Assembly (NCBI RefSeq): GCF_022662335.1
Contig: NZ_JAKNQJ010000001.1
Span: forward strand, 496,001 to 560,000
Length of the DNA: 64,000 nucleotides
Origin: Sphingomonas sp. CROZ-RG-20F-R02-07
Lineage (GTDB): Bacteria > Pseudomonadota > Alphaproteobacteria > Sphingomonadales > Sphingomonadaceae
Reading direction: 5' to 3'
In this document: positions 1 through 8,228 of the stretch, piece by piece
Numbering within the stretch: position 1 is the first letter of the stretch
Layout of the letters: each line of letters starts with the position of its first letter
Position numbers and translations under genes: made by a program
Notes under the pieces: model-generated
Told to the model about the DNA's origin: nothing
The model's input: the letters and a program-made list of their open reading frames with translations, nothing else
Databases searched by the model: none

Positions 1-712
1 CGGCGAGGTCCATCTGACGCGCGCGGATCAGGGGCCGGACATCCTCGTCACCGGCCTTGCCGCCGAAGGGCTCGACGCGGCCGAAGCGATCATCGCCTTT
101 TGCGAGCGCCACGCGGTCGCGCGCTTCGCGGTGGACGACGGGCAGGGGCCCGAGACGCGCTGGGAGCCCGAGGCGGTGACGATCACGCTGAGCGGCGTGG
201 CCGTTCCGTTGCCGCACGCCGCGTTTCTTCAGGCCACCGAAGAGGGCGAGGCAGCGCTGGTCGCCGCGGTGCGCGAGGCGGTGGGGGGCGCCACCGTCGT
301 CGCGGACCTGTTCGCCGGCCTCGGCACGTTCGCGCTCGCGCTGCCGGGCAAGATCTATGCGGCGGAGGGCGGCCGCGAAGCGACGATGGCGCTGAAGGCC
401 GCCGCCGCGCGCGCCGGGCGACTAGTCTTCCCCGAATATCGCGACCTCTACCGCCGCCCGCTGACCGTCGCCGAGCTCGATCGGTTCGGTGCGGTGGTGC
501 TCGATCCGCCGCGCGCGGGTGCGCGCGAGCAGATGCCGGCACTGGCCGCGTCCGCCACCGGGGCGATCGCCTATGTCTCGTGCAACCCGGCGAGCTTCGC
601 GCGCGATGCCCGGATGCTGGTCGAGGGCGGCTGGCGGATCGACTGGATCCGGCCGGTCGGCCAGTTCCGCTGGTCTACCCATGTCGAGCTGGCGGCGCGG
701 TTCAGTAGATAG
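1..712 (+). CDS. Class I SAM-dependent RNA methyltransferase, TrmA/RlmD-like (5' end missing)
   Basis: C-terminal 236 residues or so of a uridine-5 RNA methyltransferase; the reading frame is open from base 2, so the gene starts before the window. The SAM-binding motif DLFAGLGTF, the DPPRAG motif and the [10 protein letters not shown] motif, which holds the catalytic cysteine that attacks uracil C6, are all present in the family order. This family adds the methyl group of m5U in 23S rRNA or tRNA. Which RNA this enzyme modifies cannot be decided because the N-terminal TRAM/iron-sulfur part lies outside the window. The 3' end overlaps the convergent truA by 11 bases. Confidence 0.9.
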   Translation, partial: GEVHLTRADQGPDILVTGLAAEGLDAAEAIIAFCERHAVARFAVDDGQGPETRWEPEAVTITLSGVAVPLPHAAFLQATEEGEAALVAAVREAVGGATVVADLFAGLGTFALALPGKIYAAEGGREATMALKAAAARAGRLVFPEYRDLYRRPLTVAELDRFGAVVLDPPRAGAREQMPALAASATGAIAYVSCNPASFARDARMLVEGGWRIDWIRPVGQFRWSTHVELAARFSR

Positions 713-1439
713 CGTCCACGAAGAACAGCCCGTCGGGCGGCGCGTTCAGCCCCAGCCGCGCCCGGTCGCGCGCCTGCAGCGCCGCGGCCATGTCGCCCAC
801 CGCCCAGCGCCCCATGCCGACGAGCGCGAGGCAGCCGACCATCGATCGCACCTGATGATGGAGGAACGACCGCGCCGCCGCGCGCACGATCACGCGGTAG
901 CCGTCGCGAGTCACCTCCAGCCGGTCGAGCGTGCGCACCGGGCTGTCCGCCTGGCAATGCGCGGCGCGGAACGTGGTGAAGTCGTGGCGCCCGATCAGCG
1001 CGGTCGCGGCCTGCGCCATCGCCGCCGCGTCGAGCGGCTGCGGCACGCGCCACGCGAAGCCCGCATCGATCGCGAGCGGCGCGCGGCGGTTCGCGATTCT
1101 GTATTCATAGGCGCGGCCGACGCACGAGAAGCGCGCATGCCAGTCGTCGGCCACCACCACGCAATCGGTGACCGCGACGGGGGCGGGCCGGACGAGCGCG
1201 TTCAGCGCCTCCATCAGCCGGAACGGTGCCACCTCCGCCGTCAGATCCAGATGCGCGCGCATCGCCAGCGCGTGGACGCCCGCATCGGTGCGCCCGGCGG
1301 CGTGCACGGCGACCCGCTCGCCGGTCATCGCGAATGCCGCCTCCTCAAGCGCCTGCTGCACGCTGGGCGCGCTGGCCTGGCGTTGCCACCCGGCAAAGGG
1401 GCGGCCGTCATATTCGATCGTCAGCGCATAGCGCGTCAA
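702..1439 (-). CDS. truA: tRNA pseudouridine(38-40) synthase TruA
   Basis: 245 residues, full family length. Converts uridines 38-40 in the anticodon stem-loop of tRNAs to pseudouridine. The catalytic aspartate is D52 in the motif GRTDAGVHA; the N-terminal start [12 protein letters not shown] and the [13 protein letters not shown] segment of the C-terminal half are typical. The ATG overlaps the stop of fmt by four bases (ATGA), so the two genes are translationally coupled and probably co-transcribed, pairing translation initiation with tRNA modification. Confidence 0.96.
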   Translation of the reverse strand: MTRYALTIEYDGRPFAGWQRQASAPSVQQALEEAAFAMTGERVAVHAAGRTDAGVHALAMRAHLDLTAEVAPFRLMEALNALVRPAPVAVTDCVVVADDWHARFSCVGRAYEYRIANRRAPLAIDAGFAWRVPQPLDAAAMAQAATALIGRHDFTTFRAAHCQADSPVRTLDRLEVTRDGYRVIVRAAARSFLHHQVRSMVGCLALVGMGRWAVGDMAAALQARDRARLGLNAPPDGLFFVDAIY

Positions 1440-2434
1440 AGCCGGGTGCCCGCCGGAATGGCGAAGCCGCGCAGCAGGTCCGCCGCGCTGGCGATGCCGC
1501 GGCCCGCGCGCTGCACCGTCACCGGCCGGATCGCGCCCGAGCCGCAGGCGATGGTGAGCCGATCGTCGAGCACAATGCCCGCCGCACCCCCATCTTCCGT
1601 TCCCCGGCTAAGGCCGGGGTCCAGTGGGGATGAAGCGCCACCCCCGCCCAACTGGGCCCCGGCCTCCGCCGGGGAACGATCCGACAATGCGACGATCTCC
1701 GCCGCCAGCACCTTCACCCGCTCCCCGCCGAATTCGAAAAACGCTCCCGGCACCGGCGCGAAGGCGCGGACCTGCCGCTCCACCGTTACGGCGTCCGTGG
1801 TGAAGTCCAGCCGCGCCTCCGCCTTGTCGATCTTGGCGGCATAGGTGACGCCGTCCTCCGGTTGCGCGATCGGCGGATAGGCATCGGGATTTGCCAGCAC
1901 CGCGACCATCGCCTCGGCGCCCAGCCGCGCGAGTTCGTCGGTCAGCGCGCCCGCGGTCTTCCCCGCCACGGCCGTGCGCCGCTCCAGCCGCACCGGGCCG
2001 GTGTCGAGCCCGGCCTCCATCTGCATGATCCCCACGCCCGTCTCCGCATCGCCCGCCAGGATCGCGCGCTGCACCGGCGCCGCCCCGCGCCAGCGCGGCA
2101 GCAGCGAGCCATGGACGTTGAGGCAGCCGAGCCGCGGCGCCTCCAGCACCGCGCGCGGCAGGATCAGCCCATAGGCGGCCACCACGGCGACATCGGCATC
2201 CAGCGCCGCGAACGCGGCCTGCTCGTCGGGCGAACGCAGCCGCTCCGGCGTTCGCACCGGGATGCCCAGCGCCTCGGCGCGGCGCTGCACCGGGGAGGCC
2301 ACCAGCTCGCGCCCGCGCCGCCCGCCCGGCCGCGGCGGCTGGCTATAGGCGGCCACCACCGAATGCCCGGCCGCGACGAGCGCGTCGAGCGTCGGCACCG
2401 CGAAGTCGGGCGTTCCCATGAAGATGATGCGCAT
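1436..2434 (-). CDS. fmt: Methionyl-tRNA formyltransferase Fmt, with an in-frame repeat insertion
   Basis: 332 residues. Transfers a formyl group from 10-formyl-THF to initiator Met-tRNA. The start is taken at [11 protein letters not shown], the universal Fmt N-terminus; an ATG 15 bases upstream is unlikely. Catalytic residues N106, H108 and D144 (NVHGSLLP and AGLDTGPV) are present. The C-terminal OB-fold-like domain runs from about residue 207. Residues about 250-283 are an extra Ser/Gly/Pro-rich stretch not expected in the family; residues 253-279 are encoded by a palindromic repeat (see repeat at 1598-1678). Both flanks resume normal Fmt sequence in frame, so the protein is likely functional. 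Confidence 0.95.
   Translation of the reverse strand: MRIIFMGTPDFAVPTLDALVAAGHSVVAAYSQPPRPGGRRGRELVASPVQRRAEALGIPVRTPERLRSPDEQAAFAALDADVAVVAAYGLILPRAVLEAPRLGCLNVHGSLLPRWRGAAPVQRAILAGDAETGVGIMQMEAGLDTGPVRLERRTAVAGKTAGALTDELARLGAEAMVAVLANPDAYPPIAQPEDGVTYAAKIDKAEARLDFTTDAVTVERQVRAFAPVPGAFFEFGGERVKVLAAEIVALSDRSPAEAGAQLGGGGASSPLDPGLSRGTEDGGAAGIVLDDRLTIACGSGAIRPVTVQRAGRGIASAADLLRGFAIPAGTRL
1598..1678. repeat. Palindromic repeat inside fmt (family A)
   Basis: Two 28-base arms, 1598-1625 and 1651-1678, are inverted copies of each other with 25 of 28 positions matching, separated by 25 bases. The arm core, CGTTCCCCGG followed by a GGCCGGGG stretch and CCAGT, recurs at 12089-12193. The element sits wholly inside fmt, keeps the reading frame and adds about 27 codons. 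It could fold as a long hairpin in the fmt transcript. Confidence 0.85.
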
Positions 2435-2487
2435 CGCCCCCTCGAACACGCTGGCGGGCAGCCGCGCAACCCCCTATCTGTTCTCCG

Positions 2488-3084
2488 ATGGCCTCCCCCG
2501 AGATCGAGACATTGACCCAGGCGCTCGCGCGTCTTCCCGGGCTCGGGCCGCGTTCGGCGCGGCGCGCGGTGCTCCATCTGCTCAAGAAGCGCGAGGGTGC
2601 CTTGGGGCCGTTGCTCGCCGCGCTCGCCGCGGTGGACGAACGGCTTGTCACCTGCGCAACCTGCGGCAATGTCGACACTGCCAACCCGTGTGCGGTGTGC
2701 GCCGATCCGCGCCGCGACCAGCGGTCGCTCTGCGTGGTGGAGGAGGTGGCGGACTTGTGGGCGCTCGACCGTTCGCGGCTGTTCCCGGGGCGTTATCATG
2801 TGCTGGGCGGCCGGCTTTCCGCGCTGGAGGGCATCCGGCCCGAGGATCTCGCGATCGACGCGCTCGTCCGCCGGATTGAGGCGGGCGGGATCGACGAGGT
2901 GGTGCTCGCCATGAACGCCACGCTGGAAGGGCAGACGACGGCGCATTACATCGCCGACCGGATCGAGCGTTTCCCCATCCGTGTCACCCAGCTCGCGCAC
3001 GGCCTGCCGGTCGGCGGCGAGCTCGATTATCTCGACGAGGGCACGCTGGCGCAGGCGCTCCGCGCCCGGCGCCCGGTGGCGTGA
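2488..3084 (+). CDS. recR: Recombination mediator protein RecR
   Basis: 198 residues, normal length. Works with RecF/RecO to load RecA at gapped DNA. A helix-hairpin-helix region lies at residues 10-35 ([14 protein letters not shown]), a C4 zinc finger uses C56, C59, C68 and C71, and a Toprim domain follows from about residue 79 ([10 protein letters not shown]) to 172. Transcribed divergently from fmt across a 53-base gap; def follows on the same strand 66 bases later. Confidence 0.97.
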   Translation: MASPEIETLTQALARLPGLGPRSARRAVLHLLKKREGALGPLLAALAAVDERLVTCATCGNVDTANPCAVCADPRRDQRSLCVVEEVADLWALDRSRLFPGRYHVLGGRLSALEGIRPEDLAIDALVRRIEAGGIDEVVLAMNATLEGQTTAHYIADRIERFPIRVTQLAHGLPVGGELDYLDEGTLAQALRARRPVA

Positions 3085-3150
3085 GCCCCGCTCGCTTGAC
3101 GTCCTCCCTCTGCTTGACGCCGACGCCGCGCTTCCCCTAGCAGCGCGCGC

Positions 3151-3675
3151 ATGGCCGTTCTTCCCATCGTCGAGATCCCCGATCCGCGCCTGCGTGCGCT
3201 CTCCCTCCCCGTCGAGACGGTGGACGACGATGTCCGCCGGCTGATCGCCGACATGACCGACACGATGTACGACGCCAAGGGGATCGGCCTCGCCGCGATC
3301 CAGGTGGGCGTCGCCAAGCGCGTCGTCGTCATCGATCTGCAGGAGCGCGAGGACGAGGAGGGCAAGCCCGTCCGCGATCCGCGTGCCTATGTGAACCCCG
3401 AGATCCTCGAGGTGAGCGAGGAGCTGTCGACCTATAACGAGGGCTGCCTGTCCATCCCCGAACAATATGCCGAGGTGGCGCGCCCGGCGCGCTGCCGCGT
3501 CCGCTGGCTCGACGGCACGGGCGAGTCCCGCGAGGAGGAGATGGACGGGCTGCTCGCCACCTGCATGCAGCACGAGATCGATCATTGCGACGGCGTGCTG
3601 TTCATCGACCATGTCTCGAAGCTAAAACGCGACATGTTGTTGAAAAAGCTGGCGAAGGCCCGCCGCCTGGGGTGA
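3151..3675 (+). CDS. def: Peptide deformylase
   Basis: 174 residues. Removes the N-formyl group from nascent proteins, undoing the work of the nearby fmt. All three metal-site motifs are present: GIGLAAIQVG (44-53), EGCLSIPE (97-104, C99 a metal ligand) and QHEIDH (140-145, H141 and H145 metal ligands with the catalytic Glu between). The start is MAVLPIVEIPDPRLR, typical of the proteobacterial family. The C-terminal tail is basic (KKLAKARRLG). Confidence 0.97.
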   Translation: MAVLPIVEIPDPRLRALSLPVETVDDDVRRLIADMTDTMYDAKGIGLAAIQVGVAKRVVVIDLQEREDEEGKPVRDPRAYVNPEILEVSEELSTYNEGCLSIPEQYAEVARPARCRVRWLDGTGESREEEMDGLLATCMQHEIDHCDGVLFIDHVSKLKRDMLLKKLAKARRLG

Positions 3676-3726
3676 TGGCGGGCGATCGGCAGGGCCTCAT
3701 GAAAATGGCGCTGTTCTATCCCGATC

Positions 3727-3741
3727 GTTCGATCTATGTTC
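3727..3741 (+). promoter_or_regulatory. Candidate alphaproteobacterial LexA box upstream of rmuC
   Basis: GTTCGATCTATGTTC fits the GTTC-N7-GTTC direct repeat recognised by LexA in several alphaproteobacteria. It lies 61 bases before the proposed rmuC start, a plausible operator position for a gene linked to DNA breakage and recombination. About two matches to eight fixed bases are expected by chance in 64 kb on both strands, so this is suggestive only. Confidence 0.35.
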
Positions 3742-3802
3742 CGCCCATGTCCTGGCTTTTCCTCGTGCGTATCACCTTCGCCCACTTCGCCGGGGGCGAT
3801 CG

Positions 3803-5155
3803 GTGGAACTGATCCTCGTCGCGCTTCTCGCGCTCGCGATCGGCCTGCTCGCCGGCTGGCTGGTGGCCTCGCGCCGCGGCACCGCGCTCGCGAGCGAACT
3901 CGCCGTCGCACGCGCCCGGGCGGGCGATGCCGAACTGATGCGCACCGCCCGCGACGCCGTCGAGCGCGAACGCAACGCTGCCTTGCAGGAGCTGGCGAGC
4001 CTGCGCGCGCAGGGCGAGGCGCGCCACGCCGCGCACCAGGCCACGCTCGCCGAACTGAAGGAGGCGCGCGACGCGATGACCGCGCAGTTCGGCGCCGCCG
4101 CCGCCCGCGCGCTCGAAACCGCGCAGGCGCAGTTCCTCGAACGTGCCGAAGCCCGCTTCCGCCAGTCCGAAGAGGTGTCGGGCCAGAACCTCAAATCGAT
4201 GCTCCAGCCGGTCAGCGACCGGCTTCAGCGCTACGAGGAGGCGGTCGGCAAGGTCGAGGCGGATCGCCGCGACGCGTTCGGCGATCTGAAGGGCCAGATC
4301 GAGCAGATGCGCATCGGCCAGGAGAAGGTGTCGAGCGAGGCCGCCAAGCTCGTCAACTCGCTGCGCAACGCCCCCAAGTCGCGCGGGCGCTGGGGCGAGC
4401 AGCAGTTGAAGAACGTGCTCGAGACCTGCGGCCTGTCCGAACATACCGATTTCCAGACCGAGGTGAGCGTCGCGGTGGAGGACGGCCAGCGGCTGCGCCC
4501 CGACGCGATCGTCCGCGTGCCCGGCGGCCGCAGCCTGGTGATCGATGCCAAGGTATCGCTCAACGCCTATCAGGACGCGTTCGGCGCAGTCGACGAGGAG
4601 GAGCGCGCACGCGGCCTGACCGCGCACGCCGCCTCGATGCGCGCACACGTCAACGGCCTCGGCAACAAGGCCTATTGGAACCAGTTCAAGGATGCGCCCG
4701 ACTACGTCATCATGTTCGTGCCGGGCGAACATTTCCTCTCCGCCGCACTCGAACATGATCCCACCCTGTGGGATTTCGCCTTCGAAAAGCGCGTGCTGCT
4801 CGCCACCCCCACCAACCTGATCGCGATCGCGCGCACCGTCGATGCGGTATGGCGTCAGGAGAAGATGGCGAAACAGGCGCAGGACATCGGCGCGCTCGGC
4901 AAGGAGCTCTACGAGCGGCTGGCCAAGGCGGCGGGCGACCTGCGCAAGGTTGGCGGTGGCCTGACGAGCGCGGTCAACAATTACAACAGCTTCGTCAGCA
5001 GCTTCGAAAGCCGCACCCTGGTGACCGCGCGCAAGTTCCGCGACCTCAACATCGACACCGGCGCGCGCGAGATCGACGACGTCGCCCCGGTGGAGGCGCT
5101 GGCGCGCTATGGCGACGCGCCGGCGCTGATCGCGGCGGGTGAGGGGGAGAGCTAG
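3803..5155 (+). CDS. rmuC: DNA recombination protein RmuC homologue
   Basis: 450 residues from a GTG start. An N-terminal membrane anchor (about residues 2-22, rich in Leu/Ala) is followed by a long charged coiled coil (about 35-190) and the RmuC nuclease-like domain (about 190-400, with SRGRWGEQQL and IDAKVSLNAY motifs). RmuC proteins limit DNA rearrangement at inverted repeats; the biochemical activity is not established from sequence. The GTG gives a typical N-terminus ELILVALLALAIG. A possible LexA site lies upstream. The gene ends convergent to the rRNA methyltransferase gene, with a palindromic repeat between them. Confidence 0.9.
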   Translation: MELILVALLALAIGLLAGWLVASRRGTALASELAVARARAGDAELMRTARDAVERERNAALQELASLRAQGEARHAAHQATLAELKEARDAMTAQFGAAAARALETAQAQFLERAEARFRQSEEVSGQNLKSMLQPVSDRLQRYEEAVGKVEADRRDAFGDLKGQIEQMRIGQEKVSSEAAKLVNSLRNAPKSRGRWGEQQLKNVLETCGLSEHTDFQTEVSVAVEDGQRLRPDAIVRVPGGRSLVIDAKVSLNAYQDAFGAVDEEERARGLTAHAASMRAHVNGLGNKAYWNQFKDAPDYVIMFVPGEHFLSAALEHDPTLWDFAFEKRVLLATPTNLIAIARTVDAVWRQEKMAKQAQDIGALGKELYERLAKAAGDLRKVGGGLTSAVNNYNSFVSSFESRTLVTARKFRDLNIDTGAREIDDVAPVEALARYGDAPALIAAGEGES

Positions 5156-5237
5156 CGGGAGTGACCATGGACGGCGCCAGCGGGCAACGCGCCGATGGGG
5201 GTCCCATGTCGAATTGCAGTTCGATGACGTTACTTTG

Positions 5238-5329
5238 ATCCGTTCGCGCTGAGCTTGTCGAAGGGCCTGTTCCCAATGCGAAAGCGCGAGCGCGGAGAGC
5301 CTGCTTCGACAAGCTCGGCACGAACGGAT
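5238..5329. repeat. Palindromic intergenic repeat (family B)
   Basis: Arms at 5238-5265 and 5302-5329 are inverted copies sharing the core GAGCTTGTCGAAG and an ATCCGTTCG end, with a few mismatches, around a 36-base middle. It fills the 206-base gap between the convergent rmuC and rRNA methyltransferase genes. Its sequence is unrelated to family A. It could act as a bidirectional transcription stop or simply be a mobile palindrome. Confidence 0.8.
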
Positions 5330-5361
5330 TCGTGCTCCGATCAAGCCGATGTCATCGTGCC

Positions 5362-6162
5362 CTAAACCAGATCCCGCGCCAGCACCTCATAGGCCATCAC
5401 CGCGGTCGCGACGGCCGCGTTCAGGCTGTCGGCCTTGCCGTGCATGGGCAGCTTGACGAGCAGGTCGCAGGCTTCGGCATAGTCCGCCGGCATGCCCTGG
5501 GCCTCGTTGCCCGTCAGCAGAAAGGTGGGGGCGGCGTAACGCGCAGCGCGATAATCGGTGTTGGTCTGCAGGCTCAGCCCGACGAGCTGCCCCGCGCCAC
5601 GGCGTAGCCACACGAGGAAGTCCTCCCAGCCACAGCGCACCACGGGCACGGTGAACAGTGCGCCCATGCTGGCGCGCACCGCTTCCACGCCGAACGGGTC
5701 AGCGCATTCGCCGATCAGGATCAGCGCGCCCGCGCCGACCGCATCGCCGGTGCGCAGGATCGTGCCGAGATTGCCCGGATCGCGCAGCCGCTCCGCCACC
5801 AGCCAGATCGCCGCGCGCGACCGGTCGAGATCGTCCAGCGTCAAGGCGAATTCGTCGAACACGCCGACCACCGCCTGTGGATTGTCCTTGCCCGAGAGCT
5901 GGGCGAGGATCGCGGGCGTCGTCTCGATCGCCTCGCCGTCGCTCGCCTCGACGCCCTTCACCAATTCCCACACCAGCGCATGGCCCGCGCTGGCGGCGGC
6001 ATAGAACAGCACGCGCGGGACGCGCCCGGCCTCGCGCGCCTCGGTCAGGATGCGCAGCCCCTCGGCCAGGAACTGGCCCTGTTCGCGCCGGCCCTTCTTG
6101 TCGCGCAGCGCCCGCACGCGCTTGACGAGCGGGTTGGAATAGGCGGTGATCTCCCGCGGCAT
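5362..6162 (-). CDS. TrmH/SpoU-family RNA 2'-O-methyltransferase
   Basis: 266 residues from MPREITAYSNPLVKRV. A substrate-binding N-terminal domain (about 5-90) precedes the SpoU knot domain, which shows the three family motifs: RDPGNLGTILRTGDAVGA, LTGNEAQGMP and LPMHGKADSLNAAVATAVMA. The fold binds SAM in a trefoil knot and methylates ribose 2'-OH of rRNA or tRNA; the target is unknown, RlmB- or TsnR-like enzymes being the closest idea. Last gene of the minus-strand run, starting five bases after the HPr stop. Confidence 0.9.
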   Translation of the reverse strand: MPREITAYSNPLVKRVRALRDKKGRREQGQFLAEGLRILTEAREAGRVPRVLFYAAASAGHALVWELVKGVEASDGEAIETTPAILAQLSGKDNPQAVVGVFDEFALTLDDLDRSRAAIWLVAERLRDPGNLGTILRTGDAVGAGALILIGECADPFGVEAVRASMGALFTVPVVRCGWEDFLVWLRRGAGQLVGLSLQTNTDYRAARYAAPTFLLTGNEAQGMPADYAEACDLLVKLPMHGKADSLNAAVATAVMAYEVLARDLV

Positions 6163-6167
6163 CGCGC

Positions 6168-6443
6168 TCAATCCTCGCCGAACTTGGCTTCCACCAGATC
6201 GCACAGTGCGGTCACCGCGCCCTCGGCGCCATCGCCGTTCGCGCTGATCGTGATCGTGTCGCCCATCGCCGCGCCCAGCATCATCAGCCCCATGATCGAC
6301 GTGCCGGTGACATGGCCCGAGCCGTCCTTCACGACGGTGATCTCGCAGGGCTGGGTGGCGGCAAGCGTGACGAACTTGGCGCTGGCGCGGGCGTGCAGGC
6401 CGCGGCGGTTGGCGATGCGGACCGCACGCGCGACCTCGCTCAC
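6168..6443 (-). CDS. HPr-family phosphocarrier protein
   Basis: 91 residues. The active-site histidine is H17 in RRGLHARASAKFV and the regulatory serine is S49 in GTSIMGLMMLGA, so both the phosphotransfer site and the HprK target are intact. No sugar-specific IIB or IIC genes are nearby, so this HPr probably serves a regulatory PTS. It overlaps the EIIA gene upstream by four bases. Enzyme I is not in the window. Confidence 0.95.
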   Translation of the reverse strand: MSEVARAVRIANRRGLHARASAKFVTLAATQPCEITVVKDGSGHVTGTSIMGLMMLGAAMGDTITISANGDGAEGAVTALCDLVEAKFGED

Positions 6444-6847
6444 GCCGCCGCCTCGCCCAGCACCTCGGAGGCGACGGAGATATATTTCCGCCCCGCCTCG
6501 CGCGCGGCGGCGACCGCATCGACCACCTTCATCGCCTTGCGCGCGGAGCCGAGCCGGATCAGCATCGGCAGGTTCATGCCCGCGATCACCTCGACCCGGC
6601 CGCGCTCCATCAGCGAAATGGCCAGATTGGACGGCGTCCCGCCGAACAGATCCGTCAGCACGATCACGCCGCGGCCGATATCCACCGCCTCGATCGCGGC
6701 GGCGATATCCGCACGGCGGCTCTCCATATCGTCATCGGGGCCGATGGCGATCGTCGCGATCCGCTCCTGCGGGCCGACGACGTGCACCATCGCGGTCACG
6801 AATTCCTCGGCGAGCCGCCCATGGGTCACCAGCACCAGGCCGATCAT
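6440..6847 (-). CDS. PTS EIIA component, mannose/fructose-like family
   Basis: 135 residues from MIGLVLVTHGRLAEEF, the standard family start; a longer open frame upstream reads into rapZ and is rejected. The phosphorylated histidine is H9 (VTHG). A DLFGGTPSNLA motif at the middle is typical of the mannose-class IIA fold. With HPr but no permease, it is most likely a phosphorylation-state sensor. The gene sits between rapZ and HPr with 16 bases before it and a four-base overlap after it. Confidence 0.92.
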   Translation of the reverse strand: MIGLVLVTHGRLAEEFVTAMVHVVGPQERIATIAIGPDDDMESRRADIAAAIEAVDIGRGVIVLTDLFGGTPSNLAISLMERGRVEVIAGMNLPMLIRLGSARKAMKVVDAVAAAREAGRKYISVASEVLGEAAA

Positions 6848-6863
6848 CGCGAACGCATATCCC

Positions 6864-7784
6864 TCATCTTGGCTCGACCGGCGATCCTTCCAGCGAGTCC
6901 TGCGGCGCCGCCCCCAGGTCGCGATGCGCAACCGTGGGCGAAAATCCCGCGTCGCGCAACCGCCGCGCGACGCGGTCGGTCACATGGACCGAGCGGTGTC
7001 TCCCCCCGGTACAGCCGAACGCCACCGTCACATAGGATTTTCCCTCGGCGCGGTAGCGCGGGAGCAGCAGCAGCAGCAGCTCCTCGATCCGCCCGACCGC
7101 CGCCTCATAGGCGGGATCGGCCGCGACATAGGCGGCGACATCGGCGTCGAGCCCGGTGCCGGGTCGCAGCATGGGATCCCAATGCGGATTGCGCAGGAAG
7201 CGCATGTCGAACACCAGATCGGCGTTTCGCGGCACGCCGCGGGCGAAGCCGAACGACATGACCGACAGCGTCGGCGCGCCCCGTTCCTCGCCGGCGAAGG
7301 TGGCGCGGACCTGCTGCGCCAGTTCGTTGGCGGCCAGGCTGGTGGTGTCGATCAGCCGGTTGGCGAAATCGCGCAGCGGGCTCAGCAATTCGCGTTCGCG
7401 CGCGATCCCGTCGCTTGCCGGGCGATCGGGCGCGAGCGGATGGCGGCGGCGAGTCTCGGAATAGCGGCGCTCCAGCTCGCTGCCCGCGCAATCGAGGAAC
7501 AGCGTGCCGACCTCCAGCCCATGGCGCTCGCGCAGGTTGCGGATGCGCTGCACGATCCGGGCGGGATCGAAATCGCGGGTGCGCGCGCCGATCCCCAGCG
7601 CCAGCGGCTGCGCGGCGTCGGCCGCGGTGGCGGGCAGAGGGGCGTCGAGCAGCCGGTCGAGCAATTCGAGCGGCAGATTGTCGACCACTTCCCAGCCGAT
7701 ATCCTCCAGCGTCTTCAGCACGGTGGATTTGCCCGCGCCCGACATGCCGGTGACGAGCAGGATGTCCTTGCGTTCGGCGATCAT
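6864..7784 (-). CDS. rapZ: RNase adapter protein RapZ / nucleotide-binding protein
   Basis: 306 residues. The Walker A motif GMSGAGKST occupies about residues 13-21; the C-terminal domain carries the family hallmark [13 protein letters not shown]. In enterobacteria RapZ feeds the sRNA GlmZ to RNase E in response to glucosamine-6-phosphate; outside them its RNA partner is unknown. A CAG-run at 7063-7080 encodes six consecutive leucines. Start overlaps the hprK stop by four bases. Confidence 0.95.
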   Translation of the reverse strand: MIAERKDILLVTGMSGAGKSTVLKTLEDIGWEVVDNLPLELLDRLLDAPLPATAADAAQPLALGIGARTRDFDPARIVQRIRNLRERHGLEVGTLFLDCAGSELERRYSETRRRHPLAPDRPASDGIARERELLSPLRDFANRLIDTTSLAANELAQQVRATFAGEERGAPTLSVMSFGFARGVPRNADLVFDMRFLRNPHWDPMLRPGTGLDADVAAYVAADPAYEAAVGRIEELLLLLLPRYRAEGKSYVTVAFGCTGGRHRSVHVTDRVARRLRDAGFSPTVAHRDLGAAPQDSLEGSPVEPR

Positions 7785-8209
7785 GTGGCGGGCTCCTGCA
7801 GCAGCGCACGCTCGACGAGGATCGGGGCGGAGGCGGGATGGGGGTCGATCGCGATCTGCCGCACGTCGATCCCCGCGATCCGCCGTACCCGCCGCTCGGG
7901 CATGCGCGGCACCGGGGTTTCGAGGCGGACGAGCAACGCGACGGGAACGTCGGAGGCATAGGGCTCGGCGACGATACCGAGGCCGCGGATTTCCAGTTTG
8001 CCCGCGATCGTCTCGGGCGGGCGCGCCACCAGCCGCGCGCCGCTCCGCAGCAGCAGCGTATAATCGTCGCTGACGAGCACCGCACCCCGATCGATCAGGC
8101 GCAGCGCGAGATCGGATTTGCCCGATCCCGACGGTCCTTCGATCAGCACGGCACGGCCATCGATCGCGACCGTCGAGACATGGAGCGTTTCGGAGGAGAT
8201 GGCGGCCAA
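7781..8209 (-). CDS. hprK: Minimal HPr kinase/phosphatase HprK
   Basis: About 142 residues when begun at the TTG at 8207-8209, which has GGAG seven bases upstream; this is my preferred start because longer versions run into chvG. The Walker A motif GPSGSGKS is at residues 25-32. It consists only of the catalytic P-loop domain: the N-terminal domain of Firmicutes HprK, about 130 residues, is missing, as in other alphaproteobacterial forms. It should phosphorylate S49 of the HPr encoded three genes downstream. Confidence 0.88.
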   Translation of the reverse strand: MAAISSETLHVSTVAIDGRAVLIEGPSGSGKSDLALRLIDRGAVLVSDDYTLLLRSGARLVARPPETIAGKLEIRGLGIVAEPYASDVPVALLVRLETPVPRMPERRVRRIAGIDVRQIAIDPHPASAPILVERALLQEPAT

Positions 8210-8228
8210 GGGCAAGCTCCGTTCGGGA

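Noticed and set aside
3734..5344. A 536-codon minus-strand frame opposite rmuC
   Set aside because: Antisense shadow of rmuC; it also reads through the palindromic repeat at 5238-5329.
7063..7080. CAG-run in rapZ as a possible phase-variable tract
   Set aside because: Only six triplets, encodes Leu in frame and lies in a conserved helix region; change would not switch the gene off.
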